Source of the DNA: Diplolepis rosae
Taxonomy: Eukaryota > Arthropoda > Insecta > Hymenoptera > Diplolepididae
DNA length: 64,000 nt
Assembly (NCBI GenBank): GCA_030998225.1
Contig: JAPYXD010000727.1
Span: 6,882,001 to 6,946,000 of the forward strand
Reading direction: 5' to 3'
The notes below the pieces were generated by a model, which was given only the letters and a program-made list of their open reading frames with translations, was not told the DNA's origin and made no database searches. Made by a program: the position numbers and the translations under genes. Shown here one piece after another: positions 1 through 11,727 of the stretch. How positions within the stretch are numbered: position 1 is the first letter of the stretch; each line of letters opens with the position of its first letter.

Positions 1-829
1 TTTCCTTATATTGCAGCAGCAGTGTTTGTAGGCTGTTGCGAAAAGGATAAAAATCTCAAGGTTTCTTCTCCAGTTTACTTGAAATCGACTTTCTTGTATG
101 AATTATATGTGCATTATCCATTCGCATTATTTGTGCTTATCAAGACTTTGTGATCGACACTGAGGTCAGTTTGGCAACAAGTTTAAAGGTTTTAAGTGTC
201 GGTTATGCGGGTTCTTACTGAGTATTGCCTTTAGTGGTTAAATGTAATAAGAGATCGGGCGTGTACCAAAAAAGAAAAAAACCTCTCCAACATTCAATGT
301 CCATGTCACCATTTAAGTGTCGACAACTTTAATAAAAATTGAAAAAAAGCTGTAGAGATCGGATTACATCTTTTTTTCGCAATATGCAAAATCATCAAAT
401 AAAAAATATGTTCATCATCCCCAGATTTTTAATAATAACGAACTGGTGATTATAACAGTCGTAAATATTTATAATTTATCAACTTGAATTACTTTTTAAA
501 AAGAAATTATCCGCAACAAATGGACAATTTTTCTGATAAATTAAAAACTATAGGTATTAACCGAAGACGTTAGGTAAATTTTCCTAAATTGTTTTTGCTT
601 TGGGAAAAACATATAGAACAAATTTTAAAGTATAATTACTAAAAATTGAATTGAAATAAATATCAGCCAGTTTGTACAACTTTGTAATTTGTTATAATTG
701 TATATATGGTACTTTATTTATTTGGTGTATTTTATTTATTTCAAGGCGTTCAGAAATTTTTTGACCTGGTCCTGGAATAGAATAATCCTGGAACCAGACC
801 TGAGCCAGTTCGGTTAGATGAAAAATCTG
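1..829. other. AT-rich stretch with no gene seen
   Basis: No open frame with coding character, no splice-bounded exon and no clear repeat boundary is visible here. The sequence is AT-rich with scattered homopolymers. Confidence 0.5.
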
Positions 830-1345
830 CACGGAGAAAAATAGTTCGAGCAACCCTACTCAACTTTTGAGTAAAGTTGGGACATATGGACAAGTTGGAG
901 ATTACAATAAAATTAAAAAATCTCCATCTCGTCTATATATACCAACTTTGCTGAAATTTAAGAAAAGTTTCTCGAACTATTTTTCTCCGTGTGGAAAATG
1001 TCGTGATAGAAATTCGTCAGTCACGGAAAGAAAAAATCTATTGGATTTACTGTATTCATAAGTTAAAATAGTGACATCGTTGCAATTTTAGTAAATTTAA
1101 CCGATTTTTCAATACAATTCACTGCTCTTTTGTAAACATAAGAGACTTTAACAGGCATTTCTGTAATTTTGATCAACAAATCTGTTAAATTTACAAAAGA
1201 ACGGTGAATTCTGTTGAAATATCTGTTAAATTAACAAAAATTTTAACGCTATCACTATTTTAACTTATCGATGCAGTAAATTCAATAAATTTTTCTTTCC
1301 ATGAGTGAAAAATTTCTGTAACGCCATTTTCCACACGGAGAAAAA
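830..1345. mobile_element. MITE family D, copy 1 (composite)
   Basis: A 21-bp perfect inverted repeat beginning CACGGAGAAAAATAGTTC occurs at 830-850 and, inverted, at 971-991, delimiting a 162-bp inner unit. From about 985 to 1345 a second, larger foldback follows: the arm starting GTGGAAAATG near 990 is mirrored at about 1320-1340, and the arms share the TAAATTTAACAGAT-type core. No coding capacity. Either two adjacent elements or one element with a duplicated end. Confidence 0.75.
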
Positions 1346-1558
1346 TAATGTTAAGTAAAATTTCTCGAACTATTTTTCTCGATATGGAAAATGGTGTTAC
1401 AGAAATTTGTTAGTCATAGAAAAAAAAATTTATTGGATTTACTGTATCGATAAGTTAAAATAGTGACAGCGTTAAAATTTTTGTAAATTTAACAGATACT
1501 TCAATAGAATTCAACGTTCTTTTGTAAATTTAACAGATTTTTTGATAAATATTACACT

Positions 1559-1782
1559 CCCTAAATTCGAAACAGTAAAAACTCACTGATTGATAGTGAA
1601 AAACCACTCTTTCGTATGTTATAAGTATTCCACATAGAAATCAGTGTAATTTACCTGATTCCACCAGAGAAACTTACTGGTTAATCAGTGAAATATACTG
1701 ATCAGCAGTTAAATTTCACTGAGTCTATGTGGAAGACTTATAACATTCGAAACAGTGGTTTTTCACTCTTTCGGATTTAAGG
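1559..1782. mobile_element. MITE family E, palindromic, nested
   Basis: Inverted ends: CCTAAATTCGAAACAGT at the left and, read on the other strand, CCTTAAATCCGAAAGAGTG at the right. Internal arms GTTATAAGTATTCCACATAG and CTATGTGGAAGACTTATAAC also pair. About 220 bp, no coding capacity; nested in the family-D copy. Confidence 0.75.
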
Positions 1783-2443
1783 TAGTTCATTCACGAAAAT
1801 TAGACCACAGAAAAAAATAGATAATTTTACTTGCAAGAATAGCAATATTATTATTGAATGGCTATTTTGGAAGAGAAAAGATTAATTTCCATGAAAAAAA
1901 TTTGATATACAGAAAAATAATTTTAATAATAAATTTTATTTTTGACCCAATTTTTTTTCTTATCGCTTCTTATCAAATTTTAAAAAATTATGCGATTCTA
2001 ATAAATTACGCATTATTTTTATAGGAAAAAGATTCTCTAGAACTTGACTGTTTCCAATTTTTTAAAATGTATTCTGTAATGGCTGGAATTATAAAAAAAC
2101 AATTTTTCGAAACAAAATTTTTATAAACAAATTGCTGTATTTGATAATAATTCATTCAATTTCAAAAATTGGAAACGGTCAAGTTTTAGAGAATCTTTTT
2201 CCTGAAAAAATGAACCGTGATTTATTAGAATCGCATCATTTTTGAAAATTTAGCTCGAATCAATAAGAAAATAAGTTTGGGCAAAAATAAAATTTATTAA
2301 TGAAATTATTTATTTGTGTATTAAATTTTTTTCATGAAAAATAATCTTTTCTTTTTTAAATTAGCCCTTCAATAATAATACTGCTATTCTTGAAAGCAAA
2401 ATTATCTATTTTTGCCTGAGGTCTAATTTTCCTGAACGAACTA
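1782..2443. mobile_element. Long-TIR element family F, copy 1, nested
   Basis: The left end GGTAGTTCATTCACGAAAAT is mirrored by the right end (other strand) TAGTTCGTTCAGGAAAATTA, and the similarity continues about 80 bp inward on each side. The interior is AT-rich and non-coding. A second, one-sided copy lies at 32535-32925. Confidence 0.75.
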
Positions 2444-2534
2444 ATAGGCATTTCTGTAATATTTATCGATCAAACTTTTATGTTTATAGAAAAGCAGTAA
2501 ATTAAATGTAGAAAAATTTTATATCACTATTTTA

Positions 2535-3230
2535 ATTTATGAATTCAATTAATCTAACACATTTTTACATTCTCATCATGGATGAGAAGGTATTGGTTTT
2601 ATGTGAAAAATGACTTTCGAAATTTTCATCAAATCTTCACGTTTTGAGACATTCTTATTGAGAAATTTCTCGACAGGCTGTATGTTTTATGTTTTGATTT
2701 TTAATATTGAAAAGATTCGATTTTTTTCACCAAAATATGTGAGATACGAAATAAGCGTTGTTCTGAAAAATCGTTTCCTTAAATAAAGTCTACGATTGTT
2801 TTTCCTTTTTGAGATATTTGGAAGAAAATAAATTTATCATTAATCATGTAATTTATTAAAAAGTTACAAAAATGCATACAGAAAATCGAGCGCGAGTGTT
2901 ATGATGAGAATGTGTTCCTTAAGGCCAATAGAGCCTTAAGTAAATTGAATTTCCTGTTTCACTTAAACTGAAAAAGAAACTTAGTGAATTTGAGAAAATG
3001 ACTAATTTACATCATCTTTAATATCATTAAATTGGTTTGAGCTTCAGTATTAAATTATAAGAAATAAACTTAAATGTATTTGAAGAGCACAAGACCGAGC
3101 GCGAAGCACGAGGTCCAGGAAAAACGGAGCGCGAAGATCAAATCGCGCGCCCTAGGCGCGCTCAAACCTGCGAGCGAAGCGTGCGATGAGAATGTGCACG
3201 CGAAGCGGGCAGATTTTTTCTCTGTGGTTA
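2535..3230 (+). repeat. Copy A of the 39.4-41.0 kb element, internally deleted
   Basis: On the plus strand this matches the reverse complement of 39389-41015: the stretch around CATGGATGAGAAGGTATTGG, then one tandem-unit region, then the AATCGAGCGCGA and GAGCGCGAAGC blocks and the GCGCGCCCTAGGCGCGC palindrome. Most of the 150-bp tandem units present in the 1.6-kb copy are missing. The frame from 3074 starts like one in the 39.5-kb copy but indels disrupt it afterwards, so it is not called a gene. Confidence 0.75.
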
Positions 3231-4081
3231 TGACGAGACCACGGGTTTCGTTTTATGCTGATCCTGGACTTGCCAGGTCTATGCCTAGTCTGGCTAAAAA
3301 AAAGTTTTACATAAAGAGGGTACGGGTCACTATAATTAAAAAATTGAATTAGACAATTTATGTTCAAAATATGAAAATTTATTTCTAAATCAATTATGGC
3401 GTTCCTTAGGAATACATTTACAGTGTAGACAATTTAATTACAATATACATTTGCAATTAGACTAAAATTATTACTCGTGACTATCGCTTTTTACAAGACA
3501 TCCTGAACTTGGAAGAAGAATGTTTACCCCTTTCGACGACCTAGATCTCGACGACATTAATATGAAAGCGAAACTTGAATGACCTTCACCGTTAAGATTC
3601 TGTTCCGCGTAAGTCATTATATTGAAAGTAAATTCATGTCAGAGAATCTCTTCCTAAAAACGAGTTTCGAAGTCTACAGTAACAAGTTCATTGAGATTCT
3701 TCAATTTTTCAGTCAAATTTACATTACAATGATGTAATAATGGTGCAAACGTGATGAAAATACAAATAACAATTTGCTCATTTATACATTTTCCATTAGA
3801 CTCAGGAAAATCTATTAGGCAACTTTGTTGAAACAATAATTAAAATTAGCTTTTTTATCAGTCTTTATATCAATCAATTATCATTTTGAAAGTATTTTCA
3901 CTGATTGTAATTCGATCTCGATCTTGGTTGCTGTTCAACCAGGAACATAAAAATGACATTAATAATTAGACTATTAATTGTCTTCCATGATCAGAAAGTT
4001 TAGATTAATTCTTGAAATTTCTGCAAAATTATTTCAAATATCCTAATTTTATTTTTCTGCGATGCCTTTGAATCCCAAGTA
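3231..4081. other. Intergenic, no gene seen
   Basis: AT-rich sequence with short unrelated open frames on both strands and no splice-bounded or family-like coding sequence. Confidence 0.5.
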
Positions 4082-4256
4082 CAGTCGAGAGTCGTCTATT
4101 GCATGGCCCGGGCGTTCCCCTAACCTCCACCCTTGCCGTATATGCAACACTGTAGTTGGGGCGACAACCAATCCACTGATTGCTCTGAAAACCTACCTTA
4201 CCGATAGTTGTCGTTGCGGGAGTTCCTCTCGCCTTGCAATAAACGAGTCTCGACTG
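4082..4256. mobile_element. GC-richer MITE with TA duplication
   Basis: The ends CAGTCGAGAGTCGTCTATTG (left) and CAGTCGAGACTCGTTTATTG (right, other strand) are imperfect inverted repeats, flanked on both sides by TA. The TA duplication and CAGT end suggest the Tc1/mariner/pogo superfamily. The 175-bp body is clearly richer in GC than its surroundings and has no convincing coding frame. Confidence 0.7.
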
Positions 4257-4586
4257 TAATTACTTTTAATCTTCTAATCTAGTTCACACTCGAAATCCAA
4301 TAAATAAATCCCCAATTCTTATTCAATTAATTTCATATCAGACTTGACTCGAAAATTTCAGCACGACCTTGCTTCCAAAAAAACATCTTGTGACAATAAA
4401 TTCATCAGAATTTTTAAACCCTAAAAATTGTTCAGCCCTAAAACTTGATTAAATTAATAAAAATGGTCAGAACGCTCACAAAATGTTTTACCAATAACAA
4501 AGCCGCCTGAAATTACCCTAAAAAATAGAACGAAATTCAGTAACCTAAATTCTCTGAAAACAGTAAAATTGTGAAAATCAGTAAAA

Positions 4587-7000
4587 TTAATGCGAGTACG
4601 AGAAGTAAGGAGTGGAGTAAGTGACATGAGCGATGTAAGAAAGGGGACCTGCATATTTGGCAGCAGCCAAAACTGTATGTTCAGATGAAGCTGGGATTTT
4701 GGCAAGAGGAGCTCCATAAGTCGCTGAAGGTTCATGCTTAGCAATAGGCTGCGCATAACTAAGCGATGGCGCGTATTTTCCGATGGGCTGTGCGTGAGTG
4801 ATATGCGCAGTTGCAGGGCTGAGTTGAGCTTGTTGTGCGTAATTTAGCTGAGCTGGCTGTGCGTAACTGAATTGAGCTGGCTGAGCGTATCTGAGTTGAG
4901 CTGGTTGAGCGTAACTGAATTGAGCTGGTTGAGCGTAACTGAATTGAGCTGGTTGAGCGTAGTTGAGTTGAGCTGGTTGAGCGTAGCTGACTGGAGCAGC
5001 TTGCGCGTACTTGATCTGAGCTGGTTGAGCGTAGCCAACTGGAGCAGGCTGCACGTAAGCGATTTTCGCGGGAGCAGCTGCAATCACAGGAGTAGCTATT
5101 TTGGTTGCAGCTTCTTTTCGGACGATGGCGTTAAAACCGTTTTCGGAATCTGCGGTGTAGTCGACGGTACGTTTTGATCCGTCAGCTTCGAGAAGGGAGT
5201 AACTGCCTTCGACTCGATCTCCGTTACGAGTTTCATGTTGATTTTTAAAGTCTCCGGTAATGGAATCCTGGACGTCGTAGGCGTAGCTGTATTGGGGATG
5301 CGGATCAAAATCGGCATCGACGGTTTTCGTGAGGATGGCTTTGGCTGGTGCAGCGTAAGCTAAAGGTACTGAATAAGCCAATGGTGCTTCATGGTATCCG
5401 GCTAAGCCAGCTTGGGCAGTTGCAGCCACAATGGCGAGAATGAAGAACTGAAATTGAAGAATTAAGATATTTTCATCATCTTTGACTCTGTCATTAAATA
5501 CACTGAGAATTTCTGGCAAGATAATATATATCATTCATTCAAATTAATATGCTAGAGTTTTTATTTTTGAATTAATATACAGGGTTTCAAGAGAATTTTT
5601 GAAATATTTTGAATTCAAAAAATACTTTTTGTGATTTTTGAACTGGAATAAAAACATAGAGAATTCGAGAGTATTTTTTAATTAAAATGAAATAAAAATA
5701 ATTCAATAAAAAAAAATAAAATAAATAATGATAATTAAATAAAATTAAAATGAGGATTATGTGAAATAATGGAACATATAATAAAAACAATTATTAATTA
5801 AATTCTGTTTATATTTCGTATTCACAGAATCGAACTTGAAATGAAAATCACATCATTATTTTACGAGGAAAAGTAAAAAAACTAATAGTAATCCCGAGAT
5901 GTTTAATTTCGTGAAACAATTTGAGAGAAAGTGCATTTTTGTTATGTGAACTACTCTCCATTACAATGTATAACGAGCTTTGTAACCACATAAATGTAAT
6001 TTTGAAGTATGATCATTTCCTGTCTATATGAATCAAATTATTTTACTATTTTTGGAAAGAGGAGCTCTTTCCGATTTTGGAAATAAGGAATACTATCTTC
6101 AAATATAGTTATTTATAAAAAAAATGTCCCGTCAAAAAAATTCTTCTATTTCATTATTTGAAAACTTTACTTTTGAAATCGAAAAGAGTGGAGTTGTAAG
6201 AAATATTTTCCCCATAGAAAAAAGCCATGATTTTTGAAAAATCAATCAATTAAAAAAAAATTGTTAAAAGCTAGCAAGGAAAAATCCTGTCACAATAAAC
6301 ATTATAAAACTATTAATTTCCGTAAGTTTTAAATTTTTACCATAAAAAATAATTTTTTTCTTTGAATAAGACACAACTCATGTCTCATAAATAACATTTT
6401 TGGAAAATGTAAAAAAAGTCAAAAATATACCAATTAAAGGTGGCGGATCCCCTTAACCAAGATTTTGTTATTGTTTATAGTAAAAAGCTGTACTATTTAA
6501 AAACTACTCCTTACACAATGTTTATTTTCATTATTTTTAAAAATAAATAAACCGGAAAGAGCTGAAGAAAGGAGAAAAAGAACAAAATAATGATAAATTG
6601 AAAAACGCACAAAACAAAAGAGTTGATATTCTTTAACTTCCTATATGAGAAATAATAATTGGAAATTTAAATTTCATGGATGAAAAAAATTTTTTATGGT
6701 AAAAATTTAAAACTTACGGAAATTAATAATTTTATAATGTTTTTGTGGCAGGATTTTTCCTTGCTAGATCTTAACAATTTTTTTTTCTCATAAAGTCTTA
6801 AAATCATAGAAAATTTTTTTTCCAGAAATCTGATTTATGAAATGTTTCTGTGGTCGAAAGCTTGCTTTTGAAAATTTGTTAAAAGTGATCATTATTTTTG
6901 CCGGATGGCCCTTTAATGTAAAAATAATGTAAAAAGGAATAAAATAATCTTGAGAATCCAGGAAAGGTAAATATTGTCTTGACCTTACCTGAAAAGCCAT
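4587..7000 (-). CDS. Cuticular protein, CPR family RR-2 (gene 1), 290 aa
   Basis: Two coding exons: 6989-7000 (Met-Ala-Phe-Gln, donor GTAAGG) and 4587-5447 (acceptor TTTCAG), phase-0 intron of 1541 bp. Residues 1-18 are a hydrophobic signal peptide, so the product is secreted into the cuticle. Residues about 49-116 are an extended Rebers-Riddiford domain of the RR-2 type ([10 protein letters not shown] then a TVDYTAD stretch), the family's chitin-binding module, typical of hard cuticle. Residues 135-214 are ten octapeptide units of the form YAQPAQxx. The tail is Ala/Tyr/Pro-rich and ends in SYSH. The start was chosen because all four paralogues here use the same four-codon first exon and because a TATA box sits 59 bp upstream of the ATG. 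Longer than genes 2 and 4 mainly because of the octapeptides. The longer uninterrupted frame running to 5534 is read-through into the intron. Confidence 0.9.
4818..5057 (-). repeat. Coding tandem repeat, ten 24-bp units
   Basis: Within cuticle gene 1, ten consecutive 24-bp units encode variants of YAQPAQLN, YAQPAQFS and similar. Units four to nine are nearly identical, consistent with recent slippage or unequal exchange. Repeats of this kind give extended, cross-linkable tyrosine-bearing segments in cuticle proteins (family knowledge). Confidence 0.9.
6252..6789. repeat. Inverted repeat a/a' inside intron 1 of cuticle gene 1
   Basis: The segment at 6252-6355 (containing GCAAGGAAAAATCCTG) reappears inverted at 6690-6789 (CAGGATTTTTCCTTGC). 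Between them lies arm b of a second, longer inverted repeat. Probably the ends of a non-coding foldback element. Confidence 0.7.
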
Positions 7001-7819
7001 GGCAAGTGTTGAGGGTCTGGTGAATCGCTTGATACTGCAACCTGATGGGGTGGAACGGTATTTATACGAAGCAAAGCGAAGCCAACTCATCGCATAGCAT
7101 TGCAATGCATCGAATTTGATCGTATGGTGGTTATGTGACGTAATTATCGGTGTAGTGGTCAGTCCAAAGTACTCCCTCTTCCTTGAAAGACGGGTCAGTC
7201 TCCCAAACTCCAAACCAGAAAGTATATCTCTGAAAAAATATCTCAACTTTCACTAAAATCGAAGAACCGCACCCAATGTCAATATGTGGTCCATTACGCG
7301 AACATATTACACAATTTGGTTTACTTTACAAAATGAGCCATTTTCGGAAGTTCAGGTCCATCCTAAGGTCGTCCGTTCATCGACTCAGGGTTTACGAAAT
7401 CCGTAAATTATAACGCTTGGAAAATCAATCAATAAGAATATAGTAATTTGATACTAAAAATATAATAAGAATTAACAGAATGTAAAATAACAACAATTTC
7501 CGTCAAAATAAACAGTTTTTTCATCCATGAAATTTAAATTCCCAATTATTATTTCTTATATAGGAAGTTAAAGAATTTCAACTCTTTTGCTTTTTGCGTT
7601 TTTCAATTTATCATTATTTTGTTCTTTTTCTCCTTTCTTTAGCTCCTTCCGGTTTATTTATTTTTAAAAATAATGAAAATAAACATTGTGTAAGGAGTAG
7701 TTTTTAAATAGTATGGCTTTTTACTATAAACAATAAGAAAATCTTGGGTAAGGGGATCCGCCACCTTTAATTGGTATATTTTTGACTTTTTTGACATTTT
7801 CCAAAAATGTTATTTTTTT
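6388..7819. repeat. 300-bp inverted repeat bracketing exon 1 and promoter of gene 1
   Basis: The left arm 6388-6690 and right arm 7514-7819 are reverse complements over about 300 bp with few differences; both contain GGTGGCGGATCCCCTTA or its complement. The 820-bp spacer holds arm a', the four-codon first exon, the 5'UTR and the TATA box of cuticle gene 1. The arms are AT-rich and non-coding. Similar ATCCCCTTAA or ATCACCTTAA ends occur elsewhere (for example near 11715). Confidence 0.8.
7059..7066 (-). promoter_or_regulatory. TATA box of cuticle gene 1
   Basis: TATAAATA on the minus strand, about 30 bp upstream of a plausible start of transcription near 7035 and 59 bp upstream of the ATG. 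Confidence 0.65.
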
Positions 7820-7921
7820 ATTCTCTATACTTTTCTGAGCATGTGTGTACATTTTTAGGGTAATATGATTTTTTTCTTGGAAAATAAATAAAATTGAATA
7901 GTACTACGATTACGAATAACG

Positions 7922-8405
7922 CGTTTTTAGCGAAAATTAGCTTTATACACAAAATAGTTGGATTATTTATTTACTAATATTTATGAATTATAAGAAAAAC
8001 TTATTCTCCGCTATATTATTAATATTTCTGAATATGGAAAGCACCCTAGCTAAAAAAATAACTAAAAAATTTTTTATTTTATGTTTTGGGATATTTTTAT
8101 TCATTTTTCAAGTTTATTTCATTTGTAACATTTTTTCAGTCATGTCACCTTATTTCCCATAACGAAAAATTTGCTACATATTGTAAGCAACAAAATAAAA
8201 AACGAATCATGACAATCAATTAAAAAACAAAAAAGTTATTCAAAGTAAAAAAATGCCCAAAAAACTCAAAATTTTCAGTTTAAAAATACGTAAAGGTGCG
8301 GGAATTTAAAAAAAACTCAAAACCTTTCTAAATAAAGGTATTAAACATAAAAAAAATATATGGAAGGTCTAAACTTAAAAAATAAAAATACTCTAGTGGG
8401 TAGGA
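7922..8405 (+). repeat. AT-rich dispersed repeat family G, copy 1
   Basis: Shares CGTTTTTAGCGAAAA and a run of about 480 bp, including CTAAATAAAG and AAAAATGCCCAAAAAACTC, with 27182-27690 in the same orientation, and with 11425-11610 inverted. Non-coding. Confidence 0.65.
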
Positions 8406-9432
8406 AAAGGGGCGTAAATAAAAAACGTACTTTGCTGAATTTATACTCTTGGGATTACATATATTTTTGTATTCGCTTTTTTATATAAAAAGTAACAAGG
8501 TTATATTGAAATATTTGACATTATATTCGGCTCTGAATGTTGCATTCGTGCTAAATAACCTAATTGTACAATTCAGTGAATTTAATGAAATTTTATTTAA
8601 GTGCAACGCTAATTAAAACATTTTTCACTAATTACTTTTGCAAACATTAATCAAAAACTTATCGCGAACTGTAATCCTATCCTTTATTTCTTGTTTCAAT
8701 TTTCGCAATCATTTTATTCAAGCGCACAAAATTAATTCCGCCCACAGAAATTACAGTCTTTCATGTGGAAGTCAGTTTACTTTATTTATTTCTGAGGAAA
8801 TCAGGTTGTAGGTCCAAAAAAGAAAAAGTTGATGGGACCGTATTTCTCTTTCTCCTCAATTGAAAACTTCGACTTCGTTGGTATCAGACACATTAATTAA
8901 CGACTCCAAGAATTTTTTTCCAATTCAGAGTTTTGAAAATCTTGAACAAAGCGATTATCATGTACTTCGACAAGGGATCGAATTACATTTTTATGTGAAC
9001 AATTTCAAAAGACGTTCCACTTTAAAATTAAAACAACCAATCACGCTTTAAAGTTCAGATAATCAAGAATGCCGCACCCACTATTATCCTGAATCACACG
9101 AAATTTCAATTGAATATATATATATAATGTAATTTTATAAATCGTTATTATGTAATCATGATTTGAGGATATTGATACTCGTTCCAAATTTTCGAAAATT
9201 GGACTAGTAGTAACAATTCGAACACGTGCTTTTATACTTTTCTGATGTGTTTGATTACTATTTAATTATACCAAATTAATTATTGAAAATCAAACTACGA
9301 ATGGAATAAATAGAATTAGAGTATGAATAAGTAGAAAACTACTAGTTATTAGTAGGAATGATTTCTAAACCAATCAACTGATGACTTTGATTTAAGTCTC
9401 TGAATTTTAATCAGTGATTAAATTTTACATAT
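8406..9432. other. Intergenic, no gene seen
   Basis: AT-rich, short open frames only, no recognisable repeat boundary and no exon-like segment. Confidence 0.45.
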
Positions 9433-10006
9433 GGGTCATTCCATGCGTAATTTACATCAAATTTTTTTTCGAAAAAAATATGTTTTGTCGCGTTTTATAT
9501 TAAAAAATAATCGACACGTTTTTTTTTCAATGTGATATTTGAAAATTTCGAGAAATGAATCTTCAAAATTTTGAAATCGGAAAAATTGATGTTTTTTTCA
9601 ATAGGATAGAGTAAAAAAAGTTTTCCATATAAAAAATTGTTGTCATAGGGAAAATGTGCCTAACCCGCCAAGCTTTTCAATGTGATGTACTGCAAGTCCT
9701 GTTATTTTTTTTAAATAACAAAATAGTGAAGTTTAATAAACAATCATCTTTTTATTTAATTTGGAACATTTTTTTTCGTTTTTTTTTTCTCAAATTTTAG
9801 CAGTATCATCAAGATACTTTTTTTACTGTATCCTATTGAAAAAATATCAATTTTTCCGGTTTCAAAATTTTGAAGATTCATTTCTCGAAATTGTCAAATA
9901 TCATATTGAAAAAAAACGTGTTGATTATTTTTGAACAAAGAACGCGACAAAACATATTTTTTTCGAAAAAAAATATTGGGGTGTAAATTACGCATGGAAA
10001 GACCCA
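9433..10006. mobile_element. Foldback element with about 190-bp inverted ends, TA duplication
   Basis: Left end TGGGTCATTCCATGCGTAAT and right end (other strand) TGGGTCTTTCCATGCGTAAT, flanked by TA on each side. The two arms remain similar for about 190 bp inward, through TTTTGTCGCGTT and AATTTCGAGAAATGAATC. The loop is short and non-coding. Confidence 0.8.
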
Positions 10007-10428
10007 TATATTAAATTAGTTGATTTTCACTGATTGAAATTAAGAGAAACGAATTGATATTTGACACAGTGCAAGATCTTTATTTATTTATGACGGTTAA
10101 ATCGCGTCATAATTATCAATGTAACTTATTACATACAATTTTTTTCGGACTGATCAATTACTGGCAAGCCAATTGCAAACTCGATCGACCAGTATATCTT
10201 ACCGGTATAAACAGCTACTCGCTTCGAATGATAAAGTACTTACTTTACGACTGAACCAGGTGTTCTCGTAAGAAAGCATCTAACTACCACATGCGGATTA
10301 CCAAAAAGAAATTTTAATCAATTATCAATTTGGCTACGTACAAATCCATTCAAGTTTCTTTAGAAAAAAAAAATATATACGTTGATTGAATATAAGTAGA
10401 TAGATTTTTTCCATTGAATATATCTTAA

Positions 10429-11130
10429 GGGGGTGTTCTCATGGATTGGCCGTATTTCGAAGCGTTTTTTGGAATTTTACTGTGAGAAAACTATAATTGA
10501 GTTTTTAATGCGGTTTCTTTTAAAAGTTTCACTAACCCTTAGACTACAAAATTCAGAAAACTTGTATGAAAAAATTTGCACGGTTTGGCCACTGCACCCT
10601 TGCGAACATAGGCCTTCCAAAAAAAGTTGGTTTATGGTTCCTACCAAATCTCAAAAATGGCTGGTCTGAAACACAAGAGTAAATGTTTTTCTTAATCTAT
10701 GGTAGTGTAGTTATCGTCCGACGGAGGCTTTTTTTTATCATAAAAATTTTCAAAATGGCGGGGTATAGAAAAAAAATCGTTTTTTTCACCTTTTTTTCAT
10801 CTTTCAAAATTCATTAAACATTTGTTATAAACAATAGGAAAAAAACGCTCGTCAGACGATAACGAGTACCTTTCCACACATTTAAAAAAAAGTTTATCAA
10901 AATCCGTCTACTAGTTTCTGAGAAATCATGGGAACCAGTTTGGAAAAAGTAGTTTTGAGAAAAACGCGTTTAAAGTTTCCAATGAAAAAAAGCGACAAAT
11001 TGAGTTTAACTTCCTTGACGTAATTGCCATAGTAAAACAAATCTTTTTGGTATACTATTCTTAGATCCCTAATCTTTGAAAAAATGAAAAAAAAATCGAT
11101 TTTCTGAAACCGTTCGATGAGAACACCCCC
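10429..11130. mobile_element. TTAA-flanked non-autonomous element
   Basis: Ends GGGGGTGTTCTCATGGA (left) and GGGGGTGTTCTCATCGA (right, other strand), each preceded by TTAA (10425-10428 and 11131-11134). TTAA duplication is the hallmark of piggyBac-type transposons (family knowledge); no transposase is present in the 702 bp. Assignment to piggyBac is inference from the duplication. Confidence 0.7.
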
Positions 11131-11134
11131 TTAA

Positions 11135-11727
11135 GGAAGAATTAACGAATAGTAGAAAAAAAGTTAGTCAAATCGACTATTTTCTTAGTTCTTTTCAATT
11201 ATAATTTTTTATCGCGTTTTTTTAGTAAAAGTGTGAAAAATTTTATGTTGAATAAAATGGGTCATCATGAATTTGAATCGAATAAAGATTATAGATTTTT
11301 TATTGGTGTTTTAATATTATGCAAAAATAGCTAAAAATAATTAAAATTTCTCCATCGATTGCAACAATCAAAAATCTATCATTTTTATCCGATTAAAAGT
11401 CCTCATGGTTCATTTTATTGTATAATTGCATTTTTATTTTTTGAGTTTAGACTATCCATATAATTTTTTTATATTTAGTACCTTTATTTAGAAAGAATTT
11501 GAGTTTTTTTTTAATTCCAGCAGCTTTATGTATTTTTGAACTAAAAGTTTTGAGTGTTTTGGACATTTTTTGACTTTGAATAAATTTTTTGTTTTTCAAC
11601 CAATAAAATTATCTCAAAATATGAAAAACAACTTTTATAGTTATTTTGTTAGGTAAAATTCTTCCCATACCCAAAATACTCAAAATATTCAGCAAATCAA
11701 ATATTAAAGGTGTCGGATCACCTTAAG
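11135..11727. repeat. Fragments of families H and G next to the TTAA element
   Basis: 11135-11424 begins GGAAGAATTAACGAATAG and resembles the ends and interior of the element at 46518-47453; 11425-11610 is an inverted copy of family G. It ends near AAAGGTGTCGGATCACCTTA, similar to the ends of the inverted repeat around cuticle gene 1. Non-coding patchwork. Confidence 0.55.

Larger units (their letters stand above)
1331..2545. mobile_element. MITE family D, copy 2, split by two nested elements
   Basis: The left arm (1331-1556) repeats the first half of copy 1 and stops near the palindrome centre at the bases ATAAATATTAC. The matching right arm, starting GGCATTTCTGTAAT, resumes at about 2447 and runs to about 2545. 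The 890 bp between are two other inverted-repeat elements, so the family-D copy was probably already present when they inserted. Confidence 0.7.

Noticed and set aside
3074..3352. 92-codon frame starting MYLKSTRPSAKHEVQ, with a similar start at 39691 on the minus strand
   Set aside because: The starts agree but indels in the CpG-rich block put the rest in different frames, so coding constraint is not shown; it is part of a repeat.
4844..5317. Overlapping frames on both strands across cuticle gene 1
   Set aside because: Shadows of the octapeptide-coding repeat; no start, splice or family support.
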